This document shows, piece by piece, positions 17,150-26,089 of a DNA stretch of 45,512 nucleotides (position 1 is the first letter of the stretch; each line of letters begins with the position of its first letter). This DNA comes from Hyphomicrobiales bacterium (GTDB lineage Bacteria; Pseudomonadota; Alphaproteobacteria; Rhizobiales; Beijerinckiaceae): positions 1 to 45,512 of the forward strand of contig JAFAHO010000193.1 of the NCBI GenBank assembly GCA_019237205.1, written 5' to 3'. The notes below the pieces were generated by a model. That model saw only the letters and a program-made list of their open reading frames with translations. It ran no database searches and was not told where the DNA came from. The position numbers were made by a program, and so were the translations under genes.

Positions 17150-18562
17150 CTATTGCGACGCTGGCGAGACAATTCGGCCCTGCAAGGAGTTCGGTCCCGC
17201 GGCGATGATTTCGACCTCGACCATTGCGCCAACGAGCGAGAGGTGACCTTCTGCGAACACCGCCTGCATGTACGGCGAACGGCCGATGACCTGCCCCTCG
17301 CGGCGGCCGGGCTTCTCGAACAGAACATCGAAGCGCCGCCCGATCGAGGCCCGGTTGAAAGCCTGCCGCTGCTTCTCGAGCATCGCCTGGAGTTCGGCGA
17401 GGCGGGAGGCTTTGACCGCGTCGGCGACCTGACCCTCCATCTCGGCGGCCGGGGTGCCCGGCCTCGGCGAGTATTTGAAGGCGTAGGACGAGGCGAAGCG
17501 CACGTGCGCGACCAGATCGAGCGTGGCGCGGAACTCCGGGTCGGACTCGCCCGGATAGCCGACGATAAAATCCGAAGACAAGGCGATGTCCGGCCGCGCT
17601 GCCCGGGCGCGCGCCACAATGTCGAGGTAGTCGGCGACCCTGTGTCGCCGGTTCATCGACGCCAGAACGCGATCCGAACCGGACTGCACCGGAAGATGGA
17701 GAAAGGGAGCGAGAGCCTCGACGTCGCGGTGGGCAGCAACAAGGTCGTCGGCCATATCATTCGGATGAGAGGTGGCGTAACGTATCCGCCGGATTCCAGG
17801 AACTGCGGCCACAGCGCGGATCAGGTCTGACAGCCTGATGGGCCGGCCGCTGCTGTCGAGCTCGTGGTATGCATTGACGTTCTGACCGATCAGCGTGACC
17901 TCCCGGACGCCCGCGCCAGCAAGCCGTCCAATTTCCTCCAGGATCGCGCCGACCGGCCGCGAGGCCTCGGCTCCACGCGTATAGGGCACGACGCAGAACG
18001 AGCAGAATTTGTCGCAGCCTTCCTGGACGGTGACGAAAGCGGCCGCGCCGCGGCGCGCAATCGCCTCGCGGGAGCTCGGCGGCAGGCGCGAAAACTTGTC
18101 CTCGGCAGGGAAGTCAGTGTCGATCACACCCGATCGAACTTGCGCCTCCCGCAAGAGCTGCGGCAGGCGGTGATAGCTTTGCGGGCCGACGACGACGTCG
18201 ACCGCCGGTTGACGGCGCAGGATCTCGGCGCCCTCGGCCTGGGCGAGACAGCCCGCTACGACCAAGGTCGTCCGCCTGCCGGCCTTTCGCCGTTCGTCTT
18301 TCAGTTCGCTGAGCTTGCCGAGTTCGGAGTAGATTTTCTCCGACGCCTTCTCACGGATGTGGCAGGTGTTGAGAACGATGAGGTCGGCGTTCTCGACGTC
18401 TGCGGCCTCCGCATAGCCCTCGAGCGCGGCCAAGTCGGCCATTCGCTGCGAATCGTAGACGTTCATCTGGCAGCCGAAAGACTTGACCGACGCCCGCCGG
18501 ATTTCGCCTCGCGCGATCCTCGCGCTCGGGGGGGCATAATCAGACGTAGTCGACTCGGTCAA
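17150..18562 (-). CDS. miaB: tRNA-i6A37 methylthiotransferase MiaB
   Basis: MiaB adds a methylthio group to i6A37 of tRNAs reading UNN codons, using two Fe-S clusters and SAM. The 470-residue protein has the N-terminal MTTase domain ([12 protein letters not shown], with further Cys in [13 protein letters not shown] and [11 protein letters not shown]). The radical-SAM motif [15 protein letters not shown] follows near residue 190 (CxxxCxxC), then a C-terminal TRAM domain. The start is a TTG whose first base directly follows the TAA of the acyltransferase gene, with a GGAG 7-8 nt ahead; no ATG is available in a sensible place. Translation is probably coupled. Confidence 0.95.
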   Translation of the reverse strand: MTESTTSDYAPPSARIARGEIRRASVKSFGCQMNVYDSQRMADLAALEGYAEAADVENADLIVLNTCHIREKASEKIYSELGKLSELKDERRKAGRRTTLVVAGCLAQAEGAEILRRQPAVDVVVGPQSYHRLPQLLREAQVRSGVIDTDFPAEDKFSRLPPSSREAIARRGAAAFVTVQEGCDKFCSFCVVPYTRGAEASRPVGAILEEIGRLAGAGVREVTLIGQNVNAYHELDSSGRPIRLSDLIRAVAAVPGIRRIRYATSHPNDMADDLVAAHRDVEALAPFLHLPVQSGSDRVLASMNRRHRVADYLDIVARARAARPDIALSSDFIVGYPGESDPEFRATLDLVAHVRFASSYAFKYSPRPGTPAAEMEGQVADAVKASRLAELQAMLEKQRQAFNRASIGRRFDVLFEKPGRREGQVIGRSPYMQAVFAEGHLSLVGAMVEVEIIAAGPNSLQGRIVSPASQ

Positions 18563-19456
18563 TTACGGTCTCCAGAGATCGCCTCCTATGTAGGCCTTTT
18601 CCCGCGCCGGGAAAACTGCCGCGCCCGGCGCCGCCCGCGCCCTGGCGGCGAGTTCGCGCACGGACGCCTCCGCGAGCCGGGCGGCGGATTTCCGGTCGAG
18701 GCCCGGCACGACACGGATCGGCGCTCCTATACAAACGTCACAAATGACGCCGCCGCCCCGGACGAATCGAAAAAAATGTCGGAGAAACGTCATGTCTCCG
18801 TACCAGGCCACACGCGGCCGTTCGCTCCGGGACATTGGCAACCCTGCAAGACGTGAATAGACAAGATAAACCGGCTGAATAATCGCGGTCTCGAAATCAT
18901 CGTCCGACGCGGCCTGCCGGACGGCTTCGAAATGCGAGGAGCGGAAGCGCAATAGGCGATTGCCATCGCCAGTCGTCGCTTCGGCGAACAGAACCACCGG
19001 CGAGCCCGCACGCATTGTCTTCGCCATGCATCTGTTGACCGACGGGATGCAGGACCGACGGCGGCGATCGACGTAGACCACGCCCTGCATGGCGACGATT
19101 TCCCTGCCTACAGGATGTTCGCCGATCTCCTTTTTGGCCAGAAAGCTCATAGGCGCGAGCGAGGCGAGGACTGGAATGTCGAGCCACGACACGTGATTGG
19201 CGACAATCAGCTGCTTTCGGCCGGCGGTGAACGCGCCGAGCCGCCGAACCCGGACCCCGAGACCCCTGCAGAGCAGACGATGAAAGAGCGACGGCGCGCC
19301 GCGCCCGAGGCGCCAGCCGCATGTCTGCGCGATCCGCCGCACCGGGCCCAAGGCGGCGAGAACCGCCGAGAGCGCGAAGATCAGACAAACGAGCCGCACG
19401 AACGTCGTCGCGTGAAGCCGGGGAAACCTGCCCGGCAGGGCGGCAAGCGCGCTCAT
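18563..19456 (-). CDS. plsC: Lysophospholipid acyltransferase, PlsC/OlsA type
   Basis: 297 residues with an N-terminal membrane helix (VRLVCLIFALSAVLAALG) and the acyltransferase HX4D motif in ANHVSWLDIPVL (about residue 97). The substrate-binding block is FAEATTGDGNRLLRFRSSHF in place of the usual PEGTR. Family members acylate lysophosphatidic acid at the inner membrane. The gene in this position next to miaB and rimI in rhizobia is, from memory, OlsA, which acylates lyso-ornithine lipid, so OlsA is a real alternative. ATG 19456 overlaps the rimI TGA by 4 nt. A much longer reading into rimI is spurious. Confidence 0.9.
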   Translation of the reverse strand: MSALAALPGRFPRLHATTFVRLVCLIFALSAVLAALGPVRRIAQTCGWRLGRGAPSLFHRLLCRGLGVRVRRLGAFTAGRKQLIVANHVSWLDIPVLASLAPMSFLAKKEIGEHPVGREIVAMQGVVYVDRRRRSCIPSVNRCMAKTMRAGSPVVLFAEATTGDGNRLLRFRSSHFEAVRQAASDDDFETAIIQPVYLVYSRLAGLPMSRSERPRVAWYGDMTFLRHFFRFVRGGGVICDVCIGAPIRVVPGLDRKSAARLAEASVRELAARARAAPGAAVFPAREKAYIGGDLWRP

Positions 19457-19935
19457 GCAAGAGTCTTGCGCATCACGACCGCTGTCGCTCGCGAGCCGTC
19501 CTTGCGGCGATAGTAGCCGACTCGCTCGCCGACTTTGACGAAGGCGAATCGTGTATAGAGCGCCAGCGCCGCGGAGTTGTTCTCGTCGACCTCGAGAAAC
19601 ATCGACTTCGCGCCTGCGTTCGCAGCTTGTCGCAAGGCCTCGGCGAGCAGGGCCCGCCCGACGCCCCTGCCGCGCAAAGCGGGCTCGACCGCGATGGTCA
19701 GGATCTCCACCTCGTCGGCTGCGAGCCGCGACAGGACGAAACCGCGCAATTCGCCGCTCGCGGGATCGAGCGCCGCGGCGCCCAGCGTCGCCGAACGCGC
19801 GATCAGCGCGGCAATCTCGTGGGCAGACCACGGGTGAGCAAAATCGGCTGCATGCAGCCGCGCGCAGTCCGCGGCCTTGTCAGGCCGAAGCGGCCGAATG
19901 ACCGGGATTGGGGACTTACCGAGGCCAAAGAGCAT
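19453..19935 (-). CDS. rimI: Ribosomal protein alanine N-acetyltransferase RimI
   Basis: 160 residues of the GNAT fold: DEVEILTIAVEPALRGRGVGRALLAEAL (about residues 69-96) is motif A with the acetyl-CoA loop RGRGVG. FLEVDENNSAALALYTRFAFVKVGERVGYY is motif B, the classic RimI tail. The family acetylates the N-terminus of ribosomal protein S18. It lies 15 nt after tsaB, a linkage repeated across bacteria, and overlaps the next gene by 4 nt. Confidence 0.95.
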   Translation of the reverse strand: MLFGLGKSPIPVIRPLRPDKAADCARLHAADFAHPWSAHEIAALIARSATLGAAALDPASGELRGFVLSRLAADEVEILTIAVEPALRGRGVGRALLAEALRQAANAGAKSMFLEVDENNSAALALYTRFAFVKVGERVGYYRRKDGSRATAVVMRKTLA

Positions 19936-19950
19936 CGAGACGTTTCGAAT

Positions 19951-20640
19951 TCAGCGGGGCGCCCTCGCGATCGGTTCGGCTGTATTGGGGCGAGCGTCGG
20001 GGGGCTTCACGTAAAGCGGGCGGGCGGGGTTGGCGGCGGGATCGAGCGCAAGACCCATGCGCGCGACGGCGACAATATTGGGCGCGTCGGCCGCAGACCC
20101 GAGATCGTACGGCAGCCCGGTCCGGTGCGCTTCGGTCGCGACCAGCGCCGCGGCGTCGCCTGTCAGCAGCGCCGGCCCGGCGCCGATGCCGCGCACACAT
20201 TCGCGCAAGGCGTCGCAGCGCGGGGAGCCGAGCGGACGCCCCGAAGCCTCGAACAACTGGAAATAGACGGACCCATGACGCGCGTCGATCGCCGCGGCGA
20301 TGACCCCAGGCCGCGGCTCGCTCAGCAATGGCGCCGCGAGGGCGGCCAGCGTCGAGACGCCGACGACCGGAACGCCAAGCGCCAGCGCCATCGCCCGCGC
20401 CATCGCGAGGCCGACGCGGATGCCGGTGAACGAGCCAGGCCCGGCGGTGACGACAATGCGATCGAGCGTGGCGAGGCCGCCCTCGACGCTCAGCGCCGCC
20501 TCCTCGACCATCGGCCCCAGGGCTTCGGCGTGGCCCCGCGCCATGACCCGGCTGACGACCGCCAGCGGCTCGATCTCGCCACTGTCGACGATCGCCGCCG
20601 ACGCCGCGCCGCAGGACGTATCGATCGCGAGGATGCGCAT
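19951..20640 (-). CDS. tsaB: tRNA t6A37 synthesis protein TsaB
   Basis: TsaB is the non-catalytic scaffold of the TsaBDE complex that makes t6A37 on ANN-decoding tRNAs. The 229-residue protein begins MRILAIDTSCGAASAAIVD, the ASKHA phosphate-1 region, and has VTAGPGSFTGIRVGLAMARAMAL (about residues 64-86) as its signature. VVGVSTLAALA and IDARHGSVYFQLF follow. Length is normal. It is read 17 nt after argB and 15 nt before rimI. Confidence 0.95.
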   Translation of the reverse strand: MRILAIDTSCGAASAAIVDSGEIEPLAVVSRVMARGHAEALGPMVEEAALSVEGGLATLDRIVVTAGPGSFTGIRVGLAMARAMALALGVPVVGVSTLAALAAPLLSEPRPGVIAAAIDARHGSVYFQLFEASGRPLGSPRCDALRECVRGIGAGPALLTGDAAALVATEAHRTGLPYDLGSAADAPNIVAVARMGLALDPAANPARPLYVKPPDARPNTAEPIARAPR

Positions 20641-20657
20641 GGGGGTCGCTTCAGCCT

Positions 20658-21548
20658 TTACCGCGTGATGAGCGTTCCCGCGCCGTGGTCGGTCAAAAGC
20701 TCAATCAGCACCGCGTGGGGAATCTTGCCGTCGAGAATGACGACGCCCTCGACCCCCTTTTCGAGGGCGTAGATGCAGGTCTCGACCTTCGGGATCATGC
20801 CGCCGGTGATGACGCCGTCGGCGATCAGGCCGCGGATGTCATCGATCCTCAGCTCCTTGATGAGGTTCTTGTTTTTGTCGAGCACGCCCGGCACATCGGT
20901 CAGGAACAGCAGCCGCTTGGCGCCGAGCGCGCCCGCGATGGCGCCGGCGAATGTGTCGGCGTTGACATTGTAGGTCTGGCCATCCGCGCCCTGCGCGACC
21001 GGGGCCAGAACCGGGATCAACTCACGCCCCAGAATCTGCTCGAGCACGGTCATGTCGACTTTTTCGGGCTCGCCGACAAAGCCGAGATCGACGACGTCCT
21101 CGTCCGGCCCCGCGTTATGCGAACGGGTGACCTTGCGCGCAGTCACCATGTTGCCGTCCTTGCCGCAGAGGCCGACCGCGCGCCCACCCTCCGCGTTGAT
21201 CTGGCCGACAATCGATTTGTTGATGGAGCCGGCCAACACCATTTCGACGATCTCGATCGTCGGCTTGTCCGTCACGCGAAGGCCGCCGGAGAAATGAGAT
21301 TCGATGCCGAGTTTCTTCAACATCGAGCCGATCTGCGGTCCGCCCCCGTGGACCACCACAGGGTTGATGCCGGACTGTTCGAGAAGCACCATGTCCTTGG
21401 CGAAATCGCGGGCTTTCTGCTCGTCGCCCATCGCGTGACCGCCGTATTTCACGACGACGATCGTGTCGTCGTAGCGCAGCATGTGGGGGAGCGCCTGCAT
21501 CAGAATTTCGGACTTCAGCTGCGGCGTGGCATTGAGGGCGTCAGTCAT
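20658..21548 (-). CDS. argB: Acetylglutamate kinase ArgB
   Basis: ArgB phosphorylates N-acetylglutamate, the second step of arginine synthesis. The 296-residue protein has [11 protein letters not shown] (phosphate-binding Lys and Gly-rich loop) and [18 protein letters not shown] (about residues 64-81) as substrate loop. The C-terminal [26 protein letters not shown] follows, all standard. The Rhizobiales N-terminal extension ahead of the kinase core, common in arginine-sensitive forms, is partly present ([16 protein letters not shown]). It is the first gene of the minus-strand convoy, and its upstream gap to the dehydrogenase stop is 89 bp. Confidence 0.96.
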   Translation of the reverse strand: MTDALNATPQLKSEILMQALPHMLRYDDTIVVVKYGGHAMGDEQKARDFAKDMVLLEQSGINPVVVHGGGPQIGSMLKKLGIESHFSGGLRVTDKPTIEIVEMVLAGSINKSIVGQINAEGGRAVGLCGKDGNMVTARKVTRSHNAGPDEDVVDLGFVGEPEKVDMTVLEQILGRELIPVLAPVAQGADGQTYNVNADTFAGAIAGALGAKRLLFLTDVPGVLDKNKNLIKELRIDDIRGLIADGVITGGMIPKVETCIYALEKGVEGVVILDGKIPHAVLIELLTDHGAGTLITR

Positions 21549-21637
21549 CGCGGGATCCAGAAGGGGAAGGCGGGAACGGGCCCGCTTCTAGCCGCTCGTC
21601 GCGGCAGGCTCAAACAATAAGGCGTGTCTCGACGCGG

Positions 21638-24151
21638 TCAGGCCCGGAGCGCCGCGTTGGCGGGATCGTACGGGCTGTCGGCGATGACGGTCGCGCGATG
21701 GGTCTCGCCGAGCACCTGGACTTCGACCTCCGTTCCCGGCGTGGAAAACTCCGGCCTGACCATGGCCAGCGCCAGCGACTTGCCGGTTCGCCAACCGTAG
21801 CCCCCCGAAGTCGTGCGGCCGATTGCAGCCCCCGATTTGGTCACTGGTTCCGAGCCGCGCGCGTCGGCGTCGGTGACGTCATGGACCTCAAGCGTGACGA
21901 GTTTGTTTTCGAACCCCTTGCCGCACCAAGTGACGAGCGCATCGCGACCGAGGAACTTGCCCTTGTCGAAATCGACGAACCGCTCGAGACCGGACTCGAG
22001 CGAGGCGTATTCGATCGACAATTCGCGCCCCACAAGCTTGTAGGACTTCTCGAGCCTCAGCGAATCCATCGCCCGGATGCCAAAAGGCTTGATCGCGAAC
22101 GGGGCGCCCGCCTCCATGAGGGCGTCGAAGACATAGTTCTGCATTTCGATCGGATGATGCAGTTCGAAGCCGAGTTCGCCGACGAAATTAACGCGAAGCG
22201 CGAGAAGGTCCGCCGCACGCACCGAGAGCCGCCGGGCGCTGAGCCACGGGAACGCCTTGCTTGAGACGTCGATGTCGGCGACCTTCGCCAGCAGCTCTCG
22301 TGAGCGCGGCCCCGCCAGAACGAGCACGCCGCGCTGCGTCGTCACTTTGTCGATCCGGACCCCGCCACCTGCAGGAATGAGTTTTTCCAGCGAGTCGAAG
22401 TCGTGCGCCTCCAAGGCTCCGGCCGAGACTAGATAGAAGCGGGCCGGGCCGAGCCGCGTCAGCGTGAACTCGGCCCGCACGCCGCCGCGCCTGGTCAAGA
22501 GGTAGGTCAGCGTGACACGGCCGACCGCCTTCGGAATGCGGTTCGTCAAGACCGAATCGAGCCAGCTCTCCGCGCCCGGTCCCGAGATCTCGAACTTTGC
22601 GAAGGCCGACATGTCCTGCAGGCCGACACTCTCATGCACGTTCCGGCATTCCGCTCCGACGAAGTCGAAATAGTTGGAGCGGCGGAAGCTCCATTTCTCC
22701 CGCGGCCGCCCAGCTTTCGCGGCCGGCGGATGGTTCTCGTTCAAGAGCACGTCCGGCCTGGCGAGATCGGCCTCGCTGAGACCGTAGCCCTTTGGCGCGA
22801 ACCAGTTTGGCCGCTCCCAGCCATAAACCGAGCCGAACACCGCGCCGAGGTCTTTCATCCGCGAGTAGCAGGGCGTCTGACGCAGGGGGCGCGCGGCGAC
22901 CCGCTCCTCGTCCGGATAGTGAATGGTGAAGACCTTGGCGTAGGCCTCCTCGTTCTTTTCCACGAGGTATCCGGTCTGCGCATAGGGGCCGAAGCGGCGC
23001 GGATCGACGCCGAGCATGTCGACCGTCGGTTCGCCTTCGACCATCCATTCGGCGAGCTGCCAGCCGGCGCCGCCCGCAGCCGTGACGCCGAACGAATGGC
23101 CATCGTTTAGCCAAAAGTTCCTGACGCCCGGCGCAGGGCCGACAATTGGCGAGCCGTCGGGCGTATAGGCGATGGCGCCGTTGTAGACCTTCTTGACGCC
23201 GACCTCGCCAAAGGCCGGCACGCGCGCGATCGCCGTCTCGATATGCGGCGCCAGGCGGTCGAGATCTTCGGGAAAGAGCTCGTATTCGCTGTCCGCCGCG
23301 GGCCCGTCAACATAGCAGGCGGGCGCGCTCGCCTCGTACGGCCCGAGCAGCAGGCCGCCCGCCTCCTCGCGCATGTACCAGGAGGAATCCGACTCGCGCA
23401 GAACCCCCATCTCCGGCAGGCCCTTCGCCTTCCGCGCCAGGATCTCGGGATGAGCTTCAGTGACGATATACTGATGCTGCACCGGAACGACGGGAACGCC
23501 GATGCCCACCATCTGTCCCGTGCGTCTGGCGAAGTTGCCCGAAGCCGACACGACATGCTCGCAGGTGATGTCGCCCTTGTCGGTGACGACCCTCCATTCC
23601 CCGCTCGGGAGCCTCACGATCGCGGTCACGGTAGTATGGCGGTTGATTTCTCCGCCGCGCTCGCGCGCGCCGCGCGCCAGCGCCTGGGTCAGGTCGGCGG
23701 GCTGGATGTATCCGTCCTGTGGGTGCTGGATCGCGCCGATGATCCCCTCGACGTTGCAGAGCGGCCAGATGCCCCTGACCTCTTCTGGCGTCAGAAACTT
23801 CACCTCGATCCCGCCGATAGTCGCGGCGACCCCGGCGTAATAACGATATTCATCCATCCGGTCGCGCGTACACGCGAGGCGAATGTTCGAAACCTGGCGG
23901 AACCCGACGTCGAGGCCCGTCTCCGTTTCGAGCGTCTTGTAGAGCGCAACGGAATACTTGTGGATCTGCCCCACGGAATAGCTGAGGTTGAACAGCGGCA
24001 GCAGGCCCGCCGCATGCCAGGTCGAGCCTGAGGTGAGCTCCTTGCGCTCGACGAGCACGCTGTCCGTCCAGCCCTTCTTGACAAGATGATAGAGGGTCGA
24101 GACCCCGATCACGCCTCCGCCGATCACGACCGCCCGCGCATGCGTTCTCAT
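21638..24151 (-). CDS. Dimethylglycine/sarcosine dehydrogenase-like flavoprotein with GcvT domain
   Basis: 837 residues. Residues 1 to about 390 form a D-amino-acid-oxidase-type FAD domain (VVIGGGVIGVSTLYHL). It includes LTSGSTWHAAGL, whose His46 matches the covalent FAD-linking His of dimethylglycine and sarcosine dehydrogenases. An FAO linker is followed by GcvT folate-binding domains at about 430-830 (NVHESVGLQDMSAFAKFEISGP, GELGFELHHPIE, RAMDSLRLEKSYKLVGREL, SGGYGWRTGKSLALAMV). Such enzymes oxidise an N-methyl group and pass formaldehyde to tetrahydrofolate. It is read after the MttB-family gene, separated by a palindromic repeat. Whether the substrate is dimethylglycine, sarcosine or another N-methyl compound cannot be told from sequence. 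Confidence 0.9.
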   Translation of the reverse strand: MRTHARAVVIGGGVIGVSTLYHLVKKGWTDSVLVERKELTSGSTWHAAGLLPLFNLSYSVGQIHKYSVALYKTLETETGLDVGFRQVSNIRLACTRDRMDEYRYYAGVAATIGGIEVKFLTPEEVRGIWPLCNVEGIIGAIQHPQDGYIQPADLTQALARGARERGGEINRHTTVTAIVRLPSGEWRVVTDKGDITCEHVVSASGNFARRTGQMVGIGVPVVPVQHQYIVTEAHPEILARKAKGLPEMGVLRESDSSWYMREEAGGLLLGPYEASAPACYVDGPAADSEYELFPEDLDRLAPHIETAIARVPAFGEVGVKKVYNGAIAYTPDGSPIVGPAPGVRNFWLNDGHSFGVTAAGGAGWQLAEWMVEGEPTVDMLGVDPRRFGPYAQTGYLVEKNEEAYAKVFTIHYPDEERVAARPLRQTPCYSRMKDLGAVFGSVYGWERPNWFAPKGYGLSEADLARPDVLLNENHPPAAKAGRPREKWSFRRSNYFDFVGAECRNVHESVGLQDMSAFAKFEISGPGAESWLDSVLTNRIPKAVGRVTLTYLLTRRGGVRAEFTLTRLGPARFYLVSAGALEAHDFDSLEKLIPAGGGVRIDKVTTQRGVLVLAGPRSRELLAKVADIDVSSKAFPWLSARRLSVRAADLLALRVNFVGELGFELHHPIEMQNYVFDALMEAGAPFAIKPFGIRAMDSLRLEKSYKLVGRELSIEYASLESGLERFVDFDKGKFLGRDALVTWCGKGFENKLVTLEVHDVTDADARGSEPVTKSGAAIGRTTSGGYGWRTGKSLALAMVRPEFSTPGTEVEVQVLGETHRATVIADSPYDPANAALRA

Positions 24152-24168
24152 GGAGTCCCCTTAAATCT

Positions 24169-24294
24169 CCCTTCTCCCGCTCGCAGGAGAAGACGGCCCG
24201 AACGGCCGGATGAGGGCAAGGATCGTGTCTTGCGTCTTCCCTTATCCGGCCGCGCTTTCACCGCGTCCACTTTCTCCGCAGAGCGGTAGAAGGG
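24169..24294. repeat. Palindromic intergenic repeat (Rhizobiales REP/BIME-like)
   Basis: Two imperfect inverted arms fill almost the whole gap between the MttB-family gene and the dehydrogenase. The left arm begins CCCTTCTCCCGCTC, continues through GGAGAAG and GGCCGGATGAGGGC. The right arm, read in reverse complement, begins CCCTTCTACCGCTC, continues through GGAGAAA and GGCCGGATAAGGG. This matches the well-known alphaproteobacterial 'CCCTCTCCCGC...GGCCGGATGAGGG' intergenic palindrome. It ends 2 bases before the stop codon of the upstream gene and would form a long RNA hairpin between the two co-directional genes. Confidence 0.8.
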
Positions 24295-24296
24295 AA

Positions 24297-25844
24297 TCAA
24301 TAAGTCGCGTCCGGCATCGATGCCTTGCGCTGATCGATGAAGGCGCGGATCGCTTCGTCCTTGGCAGGGTCGAGCGGCGGCGCTTCGTATTCGGCGAGCA
24401 TCGATTTCCACAGCGCGTTGGCGCGCGTCGCTGCGTCTTTCGACCCTTCCTCCTGCCACTGCTCGACCGAATTGTTGTCGGCGACGTTGGAACGGTAGAA
24501 CGCGGTTTCGAAATTCGACTGCGTGTGGGCGCAGCCGAGAAAATGGCCGCCAGGCTCGACCTGATGAAACGCCTCCATCCCCTGTCCGTTTTCGCTGAGG
24601 TCGACGCCTTTGGCGAGCACGTGCATCGCGCCGAGCTGGTCGAAATCGAGCACGAATTTCTCATAAGACGCGGCAAGCCCGCCCTCGAGCCAGCCCGCAG
24701 CGTGAAGCACGAAATTGGCGCCGGCGAGCACCGTCGGCACGAGCGTCTGCGCGCTTTCGTAGGCCGCCTGCGCATCAGGGATTTTCGACGCGCAGAGCGA
24801 GCCGCCGGTGCGGAACGGCATGTTCATCCGGCGCGCGAGCTGGGCCGCGCCGCAGATCGCGAGCGAAGCTTCGGGCGTGCCGAAGGTCGGCGCGCCGGAC
24901 TGCATCGAAAGCGTGGATACGAATGTGCCGAACACCACCGGCGCGCCCGGGCGCGTGAGCTGGCAGAAAGCCGTCCCGGCCATCACCTCCGCCAGCACCT
25001 GGGTCAGCGTGCCGGCGACAGTGACCGGGCTCATGGCGCCGGACAGGATGAAGGGGGTGATGATGCACGCCTGGTTGTTGCGGGCATAAACCTCCGCCGC
25101 GCCGAGCATGGTCGAGTCCCAGACCAGCGGCGAGTTGGCGTTGATGAGGCTCGTCAGCACCGTGTTTTCCCTAACGAAATCCTCGCCGAACAGGAGTTCG
25201 CAAATGCGCACGCTGTCCTCGGCGCGCTCGGGCCTGGTCACCGAGCCCATGAAGGGTTTGTCCGAGTATTTGAGATGGGAATAGACCATCTCGAAATGCC
25301 GCTTGTTGACCGGCAGATCGACCGGCTCGCACAACGTGCCGCCGGAATGGTGGATAAAGGGACTGAGATAGGCGAGTTTGACGAAATTCTGGAAGTCCTC
25401 GATCGTCCCGTAGCGGCGCCCCCTGTCGAGATCATGGACGAAGGGAGAGCCGTAGTTGGGCGCGAACACCATCGCGTCGCCGCCGATGACGACGTTGCGT
25501 TCGGGATTGCGCGCATGCTGCAGGTAGCGCGACGGCGCGGTCGCGCAAAGCTGTCGCGCGAGGCCCCGAGGAAACCGCACGCGCTCGCCCTTGATGTCGC
25601 AGCCCGCGGCGCGGAAGAGGTCGAGCGCGCGGGGGAAGTCGCGAAAGTCGATGCCGATCTCCTGCAACAGCGTCTCGGCGTTGCGTTCGATGATTTCGAG
25701 TCCCTCCGCGCTCAGCATTTCGGTGAGCGGGATCTTCCGGGTGATGTAAGGAACGGACGCGTGCGACCGATGCGCGCGAGCGGCCCGGCGCGCGTCCCGT
25801 CCGCGACGCGGCTCCCGGGAGGCGGCTGATGCACTTTCCGACAT
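24297..25844 (-). CDS. MttB-family methyltransferase, non-pyrrolysine type
   Basis: 515 residues of the trimethylamine methyltransferase (MttB/MtgB) superfamily: LSAEGLEIIERNAETLLQEIGIDF near the N-terminus, then FAPNYGSPFVHDLDRGRRYGTIEDF. GGTLCEPVDLPVNKRHFEMVYSHLKYSDKPFMGSV, NSPLVWDSTMLGAAEVYARNNQACIITPFILSGAMSPV and EPGGHFLGCAHTQSNFETAFY follow. No in-frame TAG occurs, so it is not a pyrrolysine protein. Characterised non-pyrrolysine members demethylate glycine betaine or similar quaternary amines onto a corrinoid protein. No corrinoid protein or activase gene is in the window. Pairing with the dehydrogenase suggests stepwise N-demethylation. Exact substrate is inferred only. Confidence 0.88.
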   Translation of the reverse strand: MSESASAASREPRRGRDARRAARAHRSHASVPYITRKIPLTEMLSAEGLEIIERNAETLLQEIGIDFRDFPRALDLFRAAGCDIKGERVRFPRGLARQLCATAPSRYLQHARNPERNVVIGGDAMVFAPNYGSPFVHDLDRGRRYGTIEDFQNFVKLAYLSPFIHHSGGTLCEPVDLPVNKRHFEMVYSHLKYSDKPFMGSVTRPERAEDSVRICELLFGEDFVRENTVLTSLINANSPLVWDSTMLGAAEVYARNNQACIITPFILSGAMSPVTVAGTLTQVLAEVMAGTAFCQLTRPGAPVVFGTFVSTLSMQSGAPTFGTPEASLAICGAAQLARRMNMPFRTGGSLCASKIPDAQAAYESAQTLVPTVLAGANFVLHAAGWLEGGLAASYEKFVLDFDQLGAMHVLAKGVDLSENGQGMEAFHQVEPGGHFLGCAHTQSNFETAFYRSNVADNNSVEQWQEEGSKDAATRANALWKSMLAEYEAPPLDPAKDEAIRAFIDQRKASMPDATY

Positions 25845-26089
25845 GGCTTCTCGGCGCTCGTCTTGCTCGTTCGACTGGAGCTTGCGCCAGAGCGCCAGCG
25901 ATTTGAACCCCGAAAATTAAGGCCCCGGCATGAGGGCCGGCCGCCTTGGACCGCTCGTAACGTTGTCATGCCCGGCCAAAGAGCGACATCCGATGCGCGG
26001 CGCGAACGTTCACCATCAGCGTCCCCGTCGATTGATCCTCGCCTGACCGGAGGTGGCGATTGGCGGCGCCGAAGCGGCGACTTCGACTC

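Noticed and set aside
18563-19831. 422-residue acyltransferase
   Set aside because: The first 125 codons are antiphase to rimI and look like shadow sequence; the ATG at 19456 overlaps the rimI stop as expected.
24297-25844. Pyrrolysine-containing MttB
   Set aside because: There is no in-frame TAG and the protein is complete at 515 residues, so no amber read-through is needed.
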